Positions 45,982-53,644 of a DNA stretch of 64,000 nucleotides are shown here, piece after piece. The translations under genes and the position numbers were made by a program. The notes beneath the pieces were generated by a model. The model was not told the origin of the DNA. It worked only from the letters and a program-made list of their open reading frames with translations, and did no database searches. The DNA is from Paraburkholderia phytofirmans PsJN (GTDB taxonomy: Bacteria; Pseudomonadota; Gammaproteobacteria; Burkholderiales; Burkholderiaceae), in NCBI RefSeq assembly GCF_000020125.1, contig NC_010681.1, positions 2,046,001 through 2,110,000 of the forward strand, in the 5' to 3' direction. Positions within the stretch are counted from its first letter, which is position 1, and each line of letters starts with the position of its first letter.

Positions 45982-46788
45982 TCAACGCCGCGCCGCGGTC
46001 CGCTCCACGAGCCGCGCCGACAGAAACCGGTGCTCGGCGGAAAAGAGCCGCCGGTAGGTGAGCAGCACCGCGCCCACGGTCCCCAGCGCCGACGACGCGG
46101 CTATCAGGAACATGATCACGATCTGGTAGCGCACGGCCTGCAACGGCGATTGCCCGGCCAGCACCTGGCCGGTCATCATGCCGGGCAGGCTCACCACGCC
46201 GACCACCGCCATCTGATTGAGCGTCGGCATCATGCCCGCCCGCACCGCCTGGCGCGCGGGCGCCTGGGCCGCCTCCCAGCGCGTCGCGCCGAGCGCGAGC
46301 GCCATGTCGACGCGGTCGCGCCGCGCGGTCAATTCCTCGGTCATCCGTTCGATGCCGAGCGACACGCCGGTCAGCGTATTGCCGAGGATCATGCCGAGAA
46401 TCGGAATCGCATATTGCGGCTCGTACCACGGGTGAATGCGGATCACGACGAACAGCCCGACTGCGGCCACCAGCCACGAACTGACCCAGATCGACAGCAC
46501 ACTGTCCGCGCGTTGTCCGCGGTAGGTGCGGTTGCCGCGTTGCGCGCCCGCGAAACCGGCGATCAGCGTCATCACGATCATCAACGGCAACACCACGTAC
46601 CAGCGGTCGTAACGGAACACCCAGCCGAGCACGTAACCGATCGCCAGCAACTGTACGATGGTGCGCACGGCGGCCCACGCCAGCTTGCGCTCGAGATCGA
46701 GCTTGAGCGCCACCGACACGACACCGTTCACGACGATCAGCAACGCGGCAATCGCAACATCCCATAGACTCAGGTTTTGCAGTGTCAT
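45982..46788 (-). CDS. fetB: FetB-type ABC transporter permease (UPF0014 family)
   Basis: A 268-residue membrane protein with about seven hydrophobic segments. The family signatures are LDLERKLAWAAVRTIVQLLAIGYVLGWVF near the start, PILGMILGNTLTGVSLGIERMTEEL in the middle and VVGVVSLPGMMTGQVLAGQSPLQAVRYQIVIMFLI towards the end. E. coli FetAB is proposed to export iron; the direction here is inferred from that homology. The start overlaps the end of the ATPase gene by four bases, so the two are coupled. The stop is 38 bp from a convergent gene with no terminator seen. Confidence 0.88.
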   Translation of the reverse strand: MTLQNLSLWDVAIAALLIVVNGVVSVALKLDLERKLAWAAVRTIVQLLAIGYVLGWVFRYDRWYVVLPLMIVMTLIAGFAGAQRGNRTYRGQRADSVLSIWVSSWLVAAVGLFVVIRIHPWYEPQYAIPILGMILGNTLTGVSLGIERMTEELTARRDRVDMALALGATRWEAAQAPARQAVRAGMMPTLNQMAVVGVVSLPGMMTGQVLAGQSPLQAVRYQIVIMFLIAASSALGTVGAVLLTYRRLFSAEHRFLSARLVERTAARR

Positions 46789-47513
46789 TGGCCGAACTCC
46801 TGGTGATCCTGATGCGCGGACGGGATCTCGGACCGTGCGGTTTCGTCGAGCACGCCGGCGCGCATGGTCAGATGCCGCGCGCTCATGCGCGTGGCTTGCG
46901 CCGGATCGTGGGACACCCAGATCGACGCATGACGTCCAGGGGCGGCGTCGAACCAGGCGTGCACCAGACCTTCAATTGCATGCGACGACTCCGGGTCGAG
47001 CGAGGCAGTCGGTTCGTCGAGCAACAGCACTTCGGGCGCGAGTTGCAGCACGCGAATCAGCGCCGCGATCTGCGCCTCGCCGCCGGACAGTTCGCTTGCA
47101 CGCTTGTCGAGAAAGTCGTCGCCGCGGCCGGCCTGAGCGGCGAGGCTCGCCGCACGCGCGCGATCGAAATGCACGTCGCGATAGGTGCGCAACTCGAACG
47201 GGTAGCGCAGATTGTCTTCGACGCTGCCGTCGAGCAGCGCGGGCCGCTGCCGGATATACGCGACGTTGCGCCGGTAGCGCGGAATCGCGGCGCGTTCCAC
47301 CGGCGCGCCATGCCACATGATGCGTCCCGCATCAAGTTGATCGAGCAGCGCGAGGGCGCGCAGGAATACGCTCTTGCCCGAGCCGGACGGCCCGGTGATC
47401 GCGACGCGGTCGCCCGCCTGTAAGGCGAAGGTGGTCGGCTGCAGCAGCGTCTGCCCGCGCACGGCATCGCGCCGCACGATGCCGTCGGCGAGGACTAATG
47501 GAACATCGGTCAT
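46785..47513 (-). CDS. fetA: FetA-type ABC transporter ATP-binding protein
   Basis: A 242-residue ATPase. Walker A is ITGPSGSGKSVFLRALALLD, the Q-loop IRQRPALLDGSVEDNLRYP, the signature SELSGGEAQIAALIRVL and Walker B EVLLLDEPTASLD, with the switch His in VSHDPAQA. The ATG at 47513 (MTDVPLVLADGIV) is chosen because the longer in-frame reading to 47636 is Cys/Arg-rich and unlike the family. It lies directly before fetB with a 4-bp overlap, giving a two-gene FetAB-like operon. Confidence 0.88.
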   Translation of the reverse strand: MTDVPLVLADGIVRRDAVRGQTLLQPTTFALQAGDRVAITGPSGSGKSVFLRALALLDQLDAGRIMWHGAPVERAAIPRYRRNVAYIRQRPALLDGSVEDNLRYPFELRTYRDVHFDRARAASLAAQAGRGDDFLDKRASELSGGEAQIAALIRVLQLAPEVLLLDEPTASLDPESSHAIEGLVHAWFDAAPGRHASIWVSHDPAQATRMSARHLTMRAGVLDETARSEIPSAHQDHQEFGQ

Positions 47514-47567
47514 GGGTGAATTTGTAATGGGGGATGCGTAAGGTCGAAGCGCGTCGCGACGTGTGCA

Positions 47568-47640
47568 TGCAACATGCGTGCAACATGATAAAGCGGCAAC
47601 GGCCCGGCGCAGGCCGTGCAAGGTTCGGGCATGCAACGTG
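47568..47640. repeat. TGCAACATG direct repeats upstream of the AsmA-family gene
   Basis: TGCAACATG occurs at 47568 and 47579, exactly 11 bp apart, and the variant TGCAACGTG at 47632. One-helical-turn spacing suggests binding by a regulator on one face of the DNA. The region lies between fetA (minus) and the AsmA gene (plus), so it could act on either. Confidence 0.5.
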
Positions 47641-47681
47641 CTGCACGGTGCTCAATGTAGAAGAATTAGCGGAGCCTCTCA

Positions 47682-50180
47682 ATGGCAGTGTCGAGCACGA
47701 CTGGACGGCGGATCGGAAAAATCATTGCGTGGCTGCTGGCGATTATCGTCATTCTGATTGTCGCGCTGACTATTTTCATTCTGACCTTCGACTGGAACCG
47801 GGCAAGGCCCTATATCAACGACAAGGTCACGCAAGCTATCGGCAGGCCGTTCGCCATCAACGGCGATCTGAAGGTCGGCTGGCGGCATCCAGTCGGCGAA
47901 ACCGGCTGGCGCGGCTGGGTGCCGTGGCCGCGATTCTCGGCGGCCAATATCACTGTGGGCAATCCGGACTGGACGAAGCAGCCGCACTTCGCCACGCTCG
48001 ACGAGATCGACTTTCAGGTCAAGGTGCTGCCGCTGCTCGCGCACGATATCGTGATTCCCACGATCAACCTCGTGAATCCTTCGGTCGATCTCGAACGCGT
48101 GCTCGACGGGCGCAACAACTGGACGTTCAAACTGGCGTCGTCGAGCGGGCCTTCGGAATGGAAGCTCGATCTGCACGATATCGCCTTTGCCAAGGGCAAC
48201 ATTGCGTTGTCCGATCAGCAGAAGAAGGTCGATCTGCAAATGGCCGTCGACACGCTCGGTCAGCCGATTCCGATCGGCGAGGCGATGAAACAGCAGGAAG
48301 CGGCGTCGCGCAGTTCGTCGGCGCAAACCATCGGCAAGTCGGGCGCGAACAAGCTGACGCAACAGGCGAATGCGCAGGCGGCATCGGAGGCTGCGGCGGC
48401 GTCCGCGGCGGCGGCTTCGGGCGCGTCGTCGACGGAGATCAGCGCGTCGGGGACGACGGCGGCGACGGGCGCCTCGGGTGGCTTGGTCGCGGGCGGTTCC
48501 AGGGGGGCGAGCGAAGCCGTCGCGGCAGGCGCGAGCGGCGCAGTCGTGGCGTCGGCGCCGGCTTCGAGTGCTTCGGGCGCGAGCGATGCGCAAGCCGGCG
48601 CGAAGCAGGAGATTCCTCCATATGCCATCGGCTGGACCGTCAAAGGGACTTACAACAAGACGCCGGTCTCCGGCAGCGGCAAGGTAGGCGGCGTGCTCGC
48701 ATTGCAGGATGCGAACCGGCCGTTCCCGGTCCAGGCCGACGTCAAGGCCGGCGATCTGCATGTCGGCCTGGTGGGCACGATCACCGATCCGGCGCATCTT
48801 GCCGCGGTCGATCTGCGCCTCTGGCTGCAAGGCAACAGCATGGCGCGCCTGTATTCGCTGACCGGTGTGACCTTGCCCGACACGCCGCCGTATGCGACCG
48901 AAGGGCGGCTCGTCGGCCAGTTCAAGTCCAGCGGCAACGTCTTCAAGTATGAAAATTTTACAGGCCGGGTCGGCGGCAGCGATATCAACGGCTCGCTAAC
49001 CTATACGGCACGTGAACCGCGTCCGCTGCTGCAGGGCGAACTCGTCTCGCATCTGCTGCAGTTCTCCGATCTGGCGCCCGTGATCGGCGCGGATTCGAAC
49101 GCCAGCAAGGCCAAGCGCGGCGACGCGACGGCGCAGCCGTCCAACAAGGTGCTGCCCGTCGAGGAATTCCGCACCGACCGCTGGAAGGCGATCGACGCCG
49201 ACGTGAAGTTCACCGGCCGGCGCATCGTCAAGGACGTGAATCTGCCGATCACGGATCTGTACACGCACGTCGTGATGACCGATGGCGTGCTCTCCCTGGA
49301 ACCGTTGAAGTTCGGCGTGGCCGGCGGCTCGCTCGCCTCGGACATTCATCTCGATGGCAGCGCGACGCCGCTCAAGGGCCGCTTCGCGACATCGGCGCGG
49401 CATCTGAAGCTCAAACAGCTGTTCCCGAACTTCAAGACCATGCAGAACGCGCTCGGTGAAATCAACGGCGACGCCGCGCTGACCGCGACGGGCAATTCGC
49501 CGGCGGCGCTTGCGGCATCGTCGAACGGCGAGGTGAAGGCATTGGTGACGGACGGCACGGTGAGCCGTCTGCTGATGGAAGCGGCGGGGCTGAACGTGGC
49601 GAATGTCGTCTACGAAAAGCTGTTCGGCAATCGCGACGTGAAGATCAACTGCGCGGCCGCCGATTTTGTCGCAACCAACGGCGTGCTCGAATCGCGCGTC
49701 TTCGCGCTCGATACGGACGACGCCGTGATCAATATCGACGGCAACGTGAATCTGCGCGACGAGTCGATGGACCTCGGCGTGCATCCGCATACCAAGGGCT
49801 TCCGTGTTTTCTCGCTGCGTTCGCCGCTATACGTGAAAGGCACCTTCAAGGATCCGCACGTGGGCGTGAATGCGGCCGCGCTGGCGCTGCGCGGTGGCGC
49901 GGCGGTCGGCCTCGGCTTGATCAATCCGTTCGCGGCGCTGATTCCGTTGCTCGCGCCGAGCAACAACAAGCCGTTGCCCTGCACGCAGATGCTGGAACAG
50001 ATCCGTCAGGCGCCGACGGCGCCGCCGCCGGGCGTGAAGCAGCAGCCCAAGGCGGCGATCTCTCTGGATGGCGCGCCGGTCAATAAGTCTTCGGGCGGTG
50101 CTTCGTCGCCGGCCGCGACGGATAAGAAGAAGCCGGCGGTGATGTCGCCCGCCAGCGCGGCTACTTACAAGGGAAGCTGA
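47682..50180 (+). CDS. AsmA-family protein
   Basis: An 832-residue protein anchored in the inner membrane by one N-terminal helix (residues about 11-33, IIAWLLAIIVILIVALTIFIL), with the remainder in the periplasm. The AsmA N-terminal domain begins FDWNRARPYINDKVTQAIGRPFAINGDLKV. A low-complexity Ala/Ser/Gly insertion occupies about residues 210-315. The C-terminal AsmA-like region has LPITDLYTHVVMTDGVLSLEPLKFGVAGG and the repeat-type beta segments, ending with a Pro/Ala/Lys-rich tail. AsmA and TamB relatives act in outer-membrane lipid or protein homeostasis. GGAGCC precedes the ATG. A tiny ORF overlaps the stop. Confidence 0.9.
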   Translation: MAVSSTTGRRIGKIIAWLLAIIVILIVALTIFILTFDWNRARPYINDKVTQAIGRPFAINGDLKVGWRHPVGETGWRGWVPWPRFSAANITVGNPDWTKQPHFATLDEIDFQVKVLPLLAHDIVIPTINLVNPSVDLERVLDGRNNWTFKLASSSGPSEWKLDLHDIAFAKGNIALSDQQKKVDLQMAVDTLGQPIPIGEAMKQQEAASRSSSAQTIGKSGANKLTQQANAQAASEAAAASAAAASGASSTEISASGTTAATGASGGLVAGGSRGASEAVAAGASGAVVASAPASSASGASDAQAGAKQEIPPYAIGWTVKGTYNKTPVSGSGKVGGVLALQDANRPFPVQADVKAGDLHVGLVGTITDPAHLAAVDLRLWLQGNSMARLYSLTGVTLPDTPPYATEGRLVGQFKSSGNVFKYENFTGRVGGSDINGSLTYTAREPRPLLQGELVSHLLQFSDLAPVIGADSNASKAKRGDATAQPSNKVLPVEEFRTDRWKAIDADVKFTGRRIVKDVNLPITDLYTHVVMTDGVLSLEPLKFGVAGGSLASDIHLDGSATPLKGRFATSARHLKLKQLFPNFKTMQNALGEINGDAALTATGNSPAALAASSNGEVKALVTDGTVSRLLMEAAGLNVANVVYEKLFGNRDVKINCAAADFVATNGVLESRVFALDTDDAVINIDGNVNLRDESMDLGVHPHTKGFRVFSLRSPLYVKGTFKDPHVGVNAAALALRGGAAVGLGLINPFAALIPLLAPSNNKPLPCTQMLEQIRQAPTAPPPGVKQQPKAAISLDGAPVNKSSGGASSPAATDKKKPAVMSPASAATYKGS

Positions 50181-50347
50181 TGGCTTTCATCCTGCCTTCG
50201 GATTGGCTGAGCTGGAGCTTTGGCGGCGGCCTGTCCTTGATCCTTTTGTGGCTGATCAGTGTGCCGCCAGGGCGCGGCCATTTCGATGACCTCATGATGA
50301 AAAAAGATAACGCGACTGCTGCACGCGCGCGCAGACACATCACCTGA
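50180..50347 (+). CDS. Possible 55-residue membrane protein coupled to the AsmA-family gene
   Basis: The ATG shares its A with the TGA stop of the AsmA gene (TGATG), a classic coupling arrangement, and GGGAAG lies 4 nt before it. The product starts MAFILPSDWLSWSFGGGLS and continues with one hydrophobic helix (LILLWLISVPPG), then a basic end (KKDNATAARARRHIT). It is absent from longer reading frames. Membrane character and coupling support it; the short length does not. No family is recognised. Confidence 0.5.
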   Translation: MAFILPSDWLSWSFGGGLSLILLWLISVPPGRGHFDDLMMKKDNATAARARRHIT

Positions 50348-50460
50348 GATGACAGGTCGAATCGAGCAAAGCAAGGAAAGGTGATGACGCAACGCCGCCC
50401 GACGAACTGTGCGAACAGACGGTGTTGCGAATTTGAAGGTCTACTGTAAAGCTAAAAGGT

Positions 50461-50910
50461 TTACCTGAGTGAGCGCGGCGCGGCGTCTCCGGCAGCATCT
50501 TGCCGACGCACCCCGCGACGTGTGGCGCCGACGCGAGTCGCGCCGAATTCCGTCAGGATCTTGCCGCGAGCGCGGCTGGCAAACACGAGAAAGCCGAAGC
50601 CGTCCGCCTCATACCAGTAGCCGCCGTTCTCGAGACCGTCGAGCGGCTGCTCCAGCGCATTCGTAATGGATTCGATACAGCGACGCCGCAATTCGGCGGG
50701 TGCAGGATAGGGCGGCTGCGCGCCACGCACACTGCACAGGAGAACATCGAGCCCCGGCAGCACGTGGGCATAAAGGACCGGCTCGTCTTGCGCGCGAGCA
50801 CGCGCAATCTTGGTGTCGAGCTGACCGAACGGCTTGAAATGCCGTAGTACCGCGAGGAACGACTCATCGCCGTCCACCTTCGCGCGTCTACGCTTTTTCG
50901 GGAAGGACAT
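50461..50910 (-). CDS. Conserved-looking hypothetical cytoplasmic protein
   Basis: A 149-residue product starting MSFPKKRRRAKVDGDESFLA. It contains an ordered core (LDTKIARARAQDEPVLYAHVLPGLDVLLCSVRGAQPPYPAPAELRRRCIESITNALEQ) and GYWYEADGFGFLVFASRARGKILTEFGATRVG, then a short Arg-rich end. It has no signal or membrane segment. No family was recognised. The ATG at 50910 is preferred to longer readings whose N-termini are Arg/Cys-rich. The gene stands alone, convergent with the AsmA operon. Confidence 0.6.
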   Translation of the reverse strand: MSFPKKRRRAKVDGDESFLAVLRHFKPFGQLDTKIARARAQDEPVLYAHVLPGLDVLLCSVRGAQPPYPAPAELRRRCIESITNALEQPLDGLENGGYWYEADGFGFLVFASRARGKILTEFGATRVGATRRGVRRQDAAGDAAPRSLR

Positions 50911-51354
50911 AAAAATTCGCCTGAAAAAGAATTGCAAGAAACGCAGCGTCCTCATGCGACCACTCCCGGCTTCGCGCGCCGCACGTCGATCTTTTATAGC
51001 ATACGACAAGGTCGGATTCACGGTGATTCGACAACAACGCCGCCCCACCGCCTCCCGCACGAATCATGCCGAACCGCCTCGCCGCGCGCTTTCGCTTCCC
51101 ATCCCACCTGTTTCCATCATAGACGCACGAGGCGCCGAAAAATCATCTCATACCAATAAAAATGTCGTTTTTGTGTGGGCCGGCGCATCTTGCCGATACG
51201 TTGAAATATCTCGAATTCACGTCGATAATGGCCCGTCCGGCTGCACTGCGCCGAGCTCGCCGATGCCCCACCGCAAAGTCCACCGGCGCGGCGTTGCGTC
51301 GCTGGTCACGAGCCGCCGCGGCTTGAGCGACCCTTTGCGACCCTTCGGGCGAAC
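50911..51354. other. Intergenic region upstream of the histidine kinase gene
   Basis: About 440 bp between two divergent genes, with an AT-richer patch near 51140-51230. Short open frames here have no ribosome site. It should hold the promoter of the signalling cluster; no clear sigma-70 pair was found. Confidence 0.4.
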
Positions 51355-52974
51355 ATGAAACTATTCACCAAGGGTCTGCTGCTGATTGCAGTGCCGAGCG
51401 CGGTCGAGCTGGCGCTTCTTGGCGTCGTCTTCGATACCCAGGAGCAGACAGCGCAGGCCGCCCAGCAGGTCACCAACAGCAAGCAGATTCTCTATCAGTC
51501 GTCGGCCATCATCGATCCGCTGCTGCGTCAGGCGGCGCGGGTTCGCACGGGCATGGTGATCGGCGATGCGTCGCTGATCGACCGCCATACCGTGTGGGTC
51601 GATCTGGGCGACCGGCTGTCGAATCTCGAGGTGCTGGTTGCCGGCACGCCGCATCAGGTCGAGCGCGTGCACAAGATGCAGCGTGCGATCGACGCGTATC
51701 GCATGCAGACGGTCGCGATCTCGCAGGCGCTGCACGAAGGGCGTCGTCTGACTTCGTTTACTGTGCTGGAGACCGGCGCGTTGCCGCAGCAGATCGCCGT
51801 GTTTCGCGATGAGCTCGCGGCGTTCGGCGACGAGGCGTCGCGGCTCGATGCCGAGCGCTCGGCCGCGCTCGCGCGGCGCCGTGACCGCCAGCAGTACGCG
51901 CTGATCGGTGCCGTGCTGGGCTCGATGCTGATCTGGGCCGTCACCGCGGTGGTCTTTGCGCGCAGCATCGGCCGGCGGCTGGAAGTGTTGACCGAGAATG
52001 CCGAGCGTTTAGGCAGCGGGCGCACGTTGGCGCCGGCGCTGTCGGGTAAGGACGAAATTGCCGCGCTCGACGCCGTGCTGCATCAGACGGGCGCGCGCCT
52101 GCGTGACGCGGAAGCCGAGCAGGCCATGCTGAAAACGCGGCTCGAAGCACGCGCGCGGGAACTGGCGGGCGTCAACGAGGAACTGCGTCAGGAGACGCAA
52201 GACAATGAAATGTTCATCTACAGCGTGTCGCACGATCTGCGCTCGCCGTTGGTGAATCTGCAAGGTTTCTCGAAGGAATTGCAGGTCTCATGCGACGAAC
52301 TGGACAGCGTCGTCGAGGCGGCAAAATTGCCGGAGGCCGAGCATCGGCGCATGGCGCATATTCTTAACGGCGAGGTGCGCGAGTCGTTGCAATATCTGCG
52401 CACCGCAGTGACGCGAGCCGCGGCGATCATCGACGCGCTGCTGCGCATTTCACGCGCCGGCCGGCTCGAGTATCAGTGGCAGCGCGTGAGCGTCGGGCGC
52501 GTAGTGGGCCGGGTGGTCGACGCGCTGCAAGGCGCGATCGGCCAGCATGCCGCCGTGGTGACCGTGCGCGACTTGCCGCCCGCATGGGGCGACCCCGGCG
52601 CGATCGAGCAGATTTTCAGCAATCTGATCGGCAACGCGCTGAATTATCTCGACCCGGCGCGCAACGGGCGTATCGAAATCGGCGCACTGGAACCCGAACC
52701 GGTCGAGCCGGCCGAGGCAGGTGAGCCGCGCGCGGTCCGCATGCGCACGTATTATGTGCGCGACAACGGCCTCGGCATTCCGGCCGCGTATATGTCGAAA
52801 GTGTTCCGGGCGTTTCAGCGCCTGCACGGCGACGTCGCGAACGGCGATGGCATCGGTCTCGCGGTGGTGCGTCGTACGGTGGAGCGGCATGGGGGACGCG
52901 TGTGGGTCGAGTCGGCGGAGGGCGCGGGGTCGACGTTTTTCGTGGTGTTGCCGGAACAGCCCGCGCGTCTGTGA
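51355..52974 (+). CDS. Membrane sensor histidine kinase with CHASE3-like and HAMP domains
   Basis: A 539-residue sensor. Transmembrane helix 1 (about 7-27) and helix 2 (about 182-203) bracket an extracytoplasmic CHASE3-like domain (LLRQAARVRTGMVIGDASLIDRHTVW). A HAMP linker follows (RSIGRRLEVLTENAERLGSG), then a coiled coil. The dimerisation/phosphoacceptor site is YSVSHDLRSPL with His293. The ATPase has the N-box IFSNLIGNALNYL, the G1 box VRDNGLGIP and GDGIGLAVVRRTVERHGG. The ligand is unknown. A small receiver gene follows after 79 bp and a hybrid kinase after that. The HDLRSPL H-box is typical of phytochrome-like kinases. Confidence 0.93.
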   Translation: MKLFTKGLLLIAVPSAVELALLGVVFDTQEQTAQAAQQVTNSKQILYQSSAIIDPLLRQAARVRTGMVIGDASLIDRHTVWVDLGDRLSNLEVLVAGTPHQVERVHKMQRAIDAYRMQTVAISQALHEGRRLTSFTVLETGALPQQIAVFRDELAAFGDEASRLDAERSAALARRRDRQQYALIGAVLGSMLIWAVTAVVFARSIGRRLEVLTENAERLGSGRTLAPALSGKDEIAALDAVLHQTGARLRDAEAEQAMLKTRLEARARELAGVNEELRQETQDNEMFIYSVSHDLRSPLVNLQGFSKELQVSCDELDSVVEAAKLPEAEHRRMAHILNGEVRESLQYLRTAVTRAAAIIDALLRISRAGRLEYQWQRVSVGRVVGRVVDALQGAIGQHAAVVTVRDLPPAWGDPGAIEQIFSNLIGNALNYLDPARNGRIEIGALEPEPVEPAEAGEPRAVRMRTYYVRDNGLGIPAAYMSKVFRAFQRLHGDVANGDGIGLAVVRRTVERHGGRVWVESAEGAGSTFFVVLPEQPARL

Positions 52975-53053
52975 ACTTCGGCAGGCAAAAAGAGCGTTGG
53001 CGCGGATAATTACAAGCGGCAGGCATCAACCAATCGTTGAGCACGGAGAGCAT

Positions 53054-53563
53054 ATGAATCACGGGGAAACGGTCAGCATCGTACTGATCGAAGATGACGA
53101 CGGGCACGCCACGCTTGTCGAGCGCAATCTGCGCCGTGCCGGCATTTCGAACGGTTTCGTGCGCTTTCGCGACGGCCAGCAGGCACTCGATTATTTCTTC
53201 GGCCCGGCGCCGTCGCCAGCGGACGCCGCCGCGGGTTGCGCGGCCGAGCCCGCTCAGAGCGCCGTACCCGCGCGTGAAGATTTGTTGAATTTCGTCGTGC
53301 TGCTCGATCTGAAAATGCCGCGAGTGGACGGCTTCGAAGTCTTGCGGCGCCTGAAAGAATCACCGCAGACGGCGGCCGTGCCGGTGATCGTCCTGACCAC
53401 GACCGACGACCCGCGCGAAATCGCGCGTTGCTACGAACTCGGCTGCAACGTCTACATCACCAAGCCGGTCGAGTACGATGCGTTTATCGAAGCCGTGCGC
53501 CGCCTCGGTTTTTTCCTCCAGGTGGTCAAGCTGCCTTCCGGGCATCGTCTCGCGGCGCCGTGA
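53054..53563 (+). CDS. Stand-alone receiver-domain response regulator (Rcp1-like)
   Basis: A 169-residue protein made of a single receiver domain with no output domain. The acidic pocket is IEDDDGH near residue 12. The phosphorylated Asp85 lies in VVLLDLKMPRVDGFEVL, Thr in VIVLTTTDDPREI and Lys in NVYITKPVEYDAF. Between helix 2 and strand 3 there is an insertion of about 25 residues rich in Ala and Pro, a feature of Rcp1-type regulators that partner phytochrome-like kinases. GGAG at 53045-53048 supports the ATG at 53054. It probably receives phosphate from the preceding kinase and may pass it to the hybrid kinase downstream. Confidence 0.92.
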   Translation: MNHGETVSIVLIEDDDGHATLVERNLRRAGISNGFVRFRDGQQALDYFFGPAPSPADAAAGCAAEPAQSAVPAREDLLNFVVLLDLKMPRVDGFEVLRRLKESPQTAAVPVIVLTTTDDPREIARCYELGCNVYITKPVEYDAFIEAVRRLGFFLQVVKLPSGHRLAAP

Positions 53564-53644
53564 TGGAAGGTTCGCATGAAGCGGGCCGAAAGCCGCTCGT
53601 GACAAGATAGACCGCTTGTTGACCCTAGCCAGAGAAAACTCCGC

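Noticed and set aside
51159..51330. Small plus-strand ORF upstream of the histidine kinase (MSFLCGPAHLADTLK...)
   Set aside because: No ribosome site, Arg/Ala-rich end, no recognisable feature.
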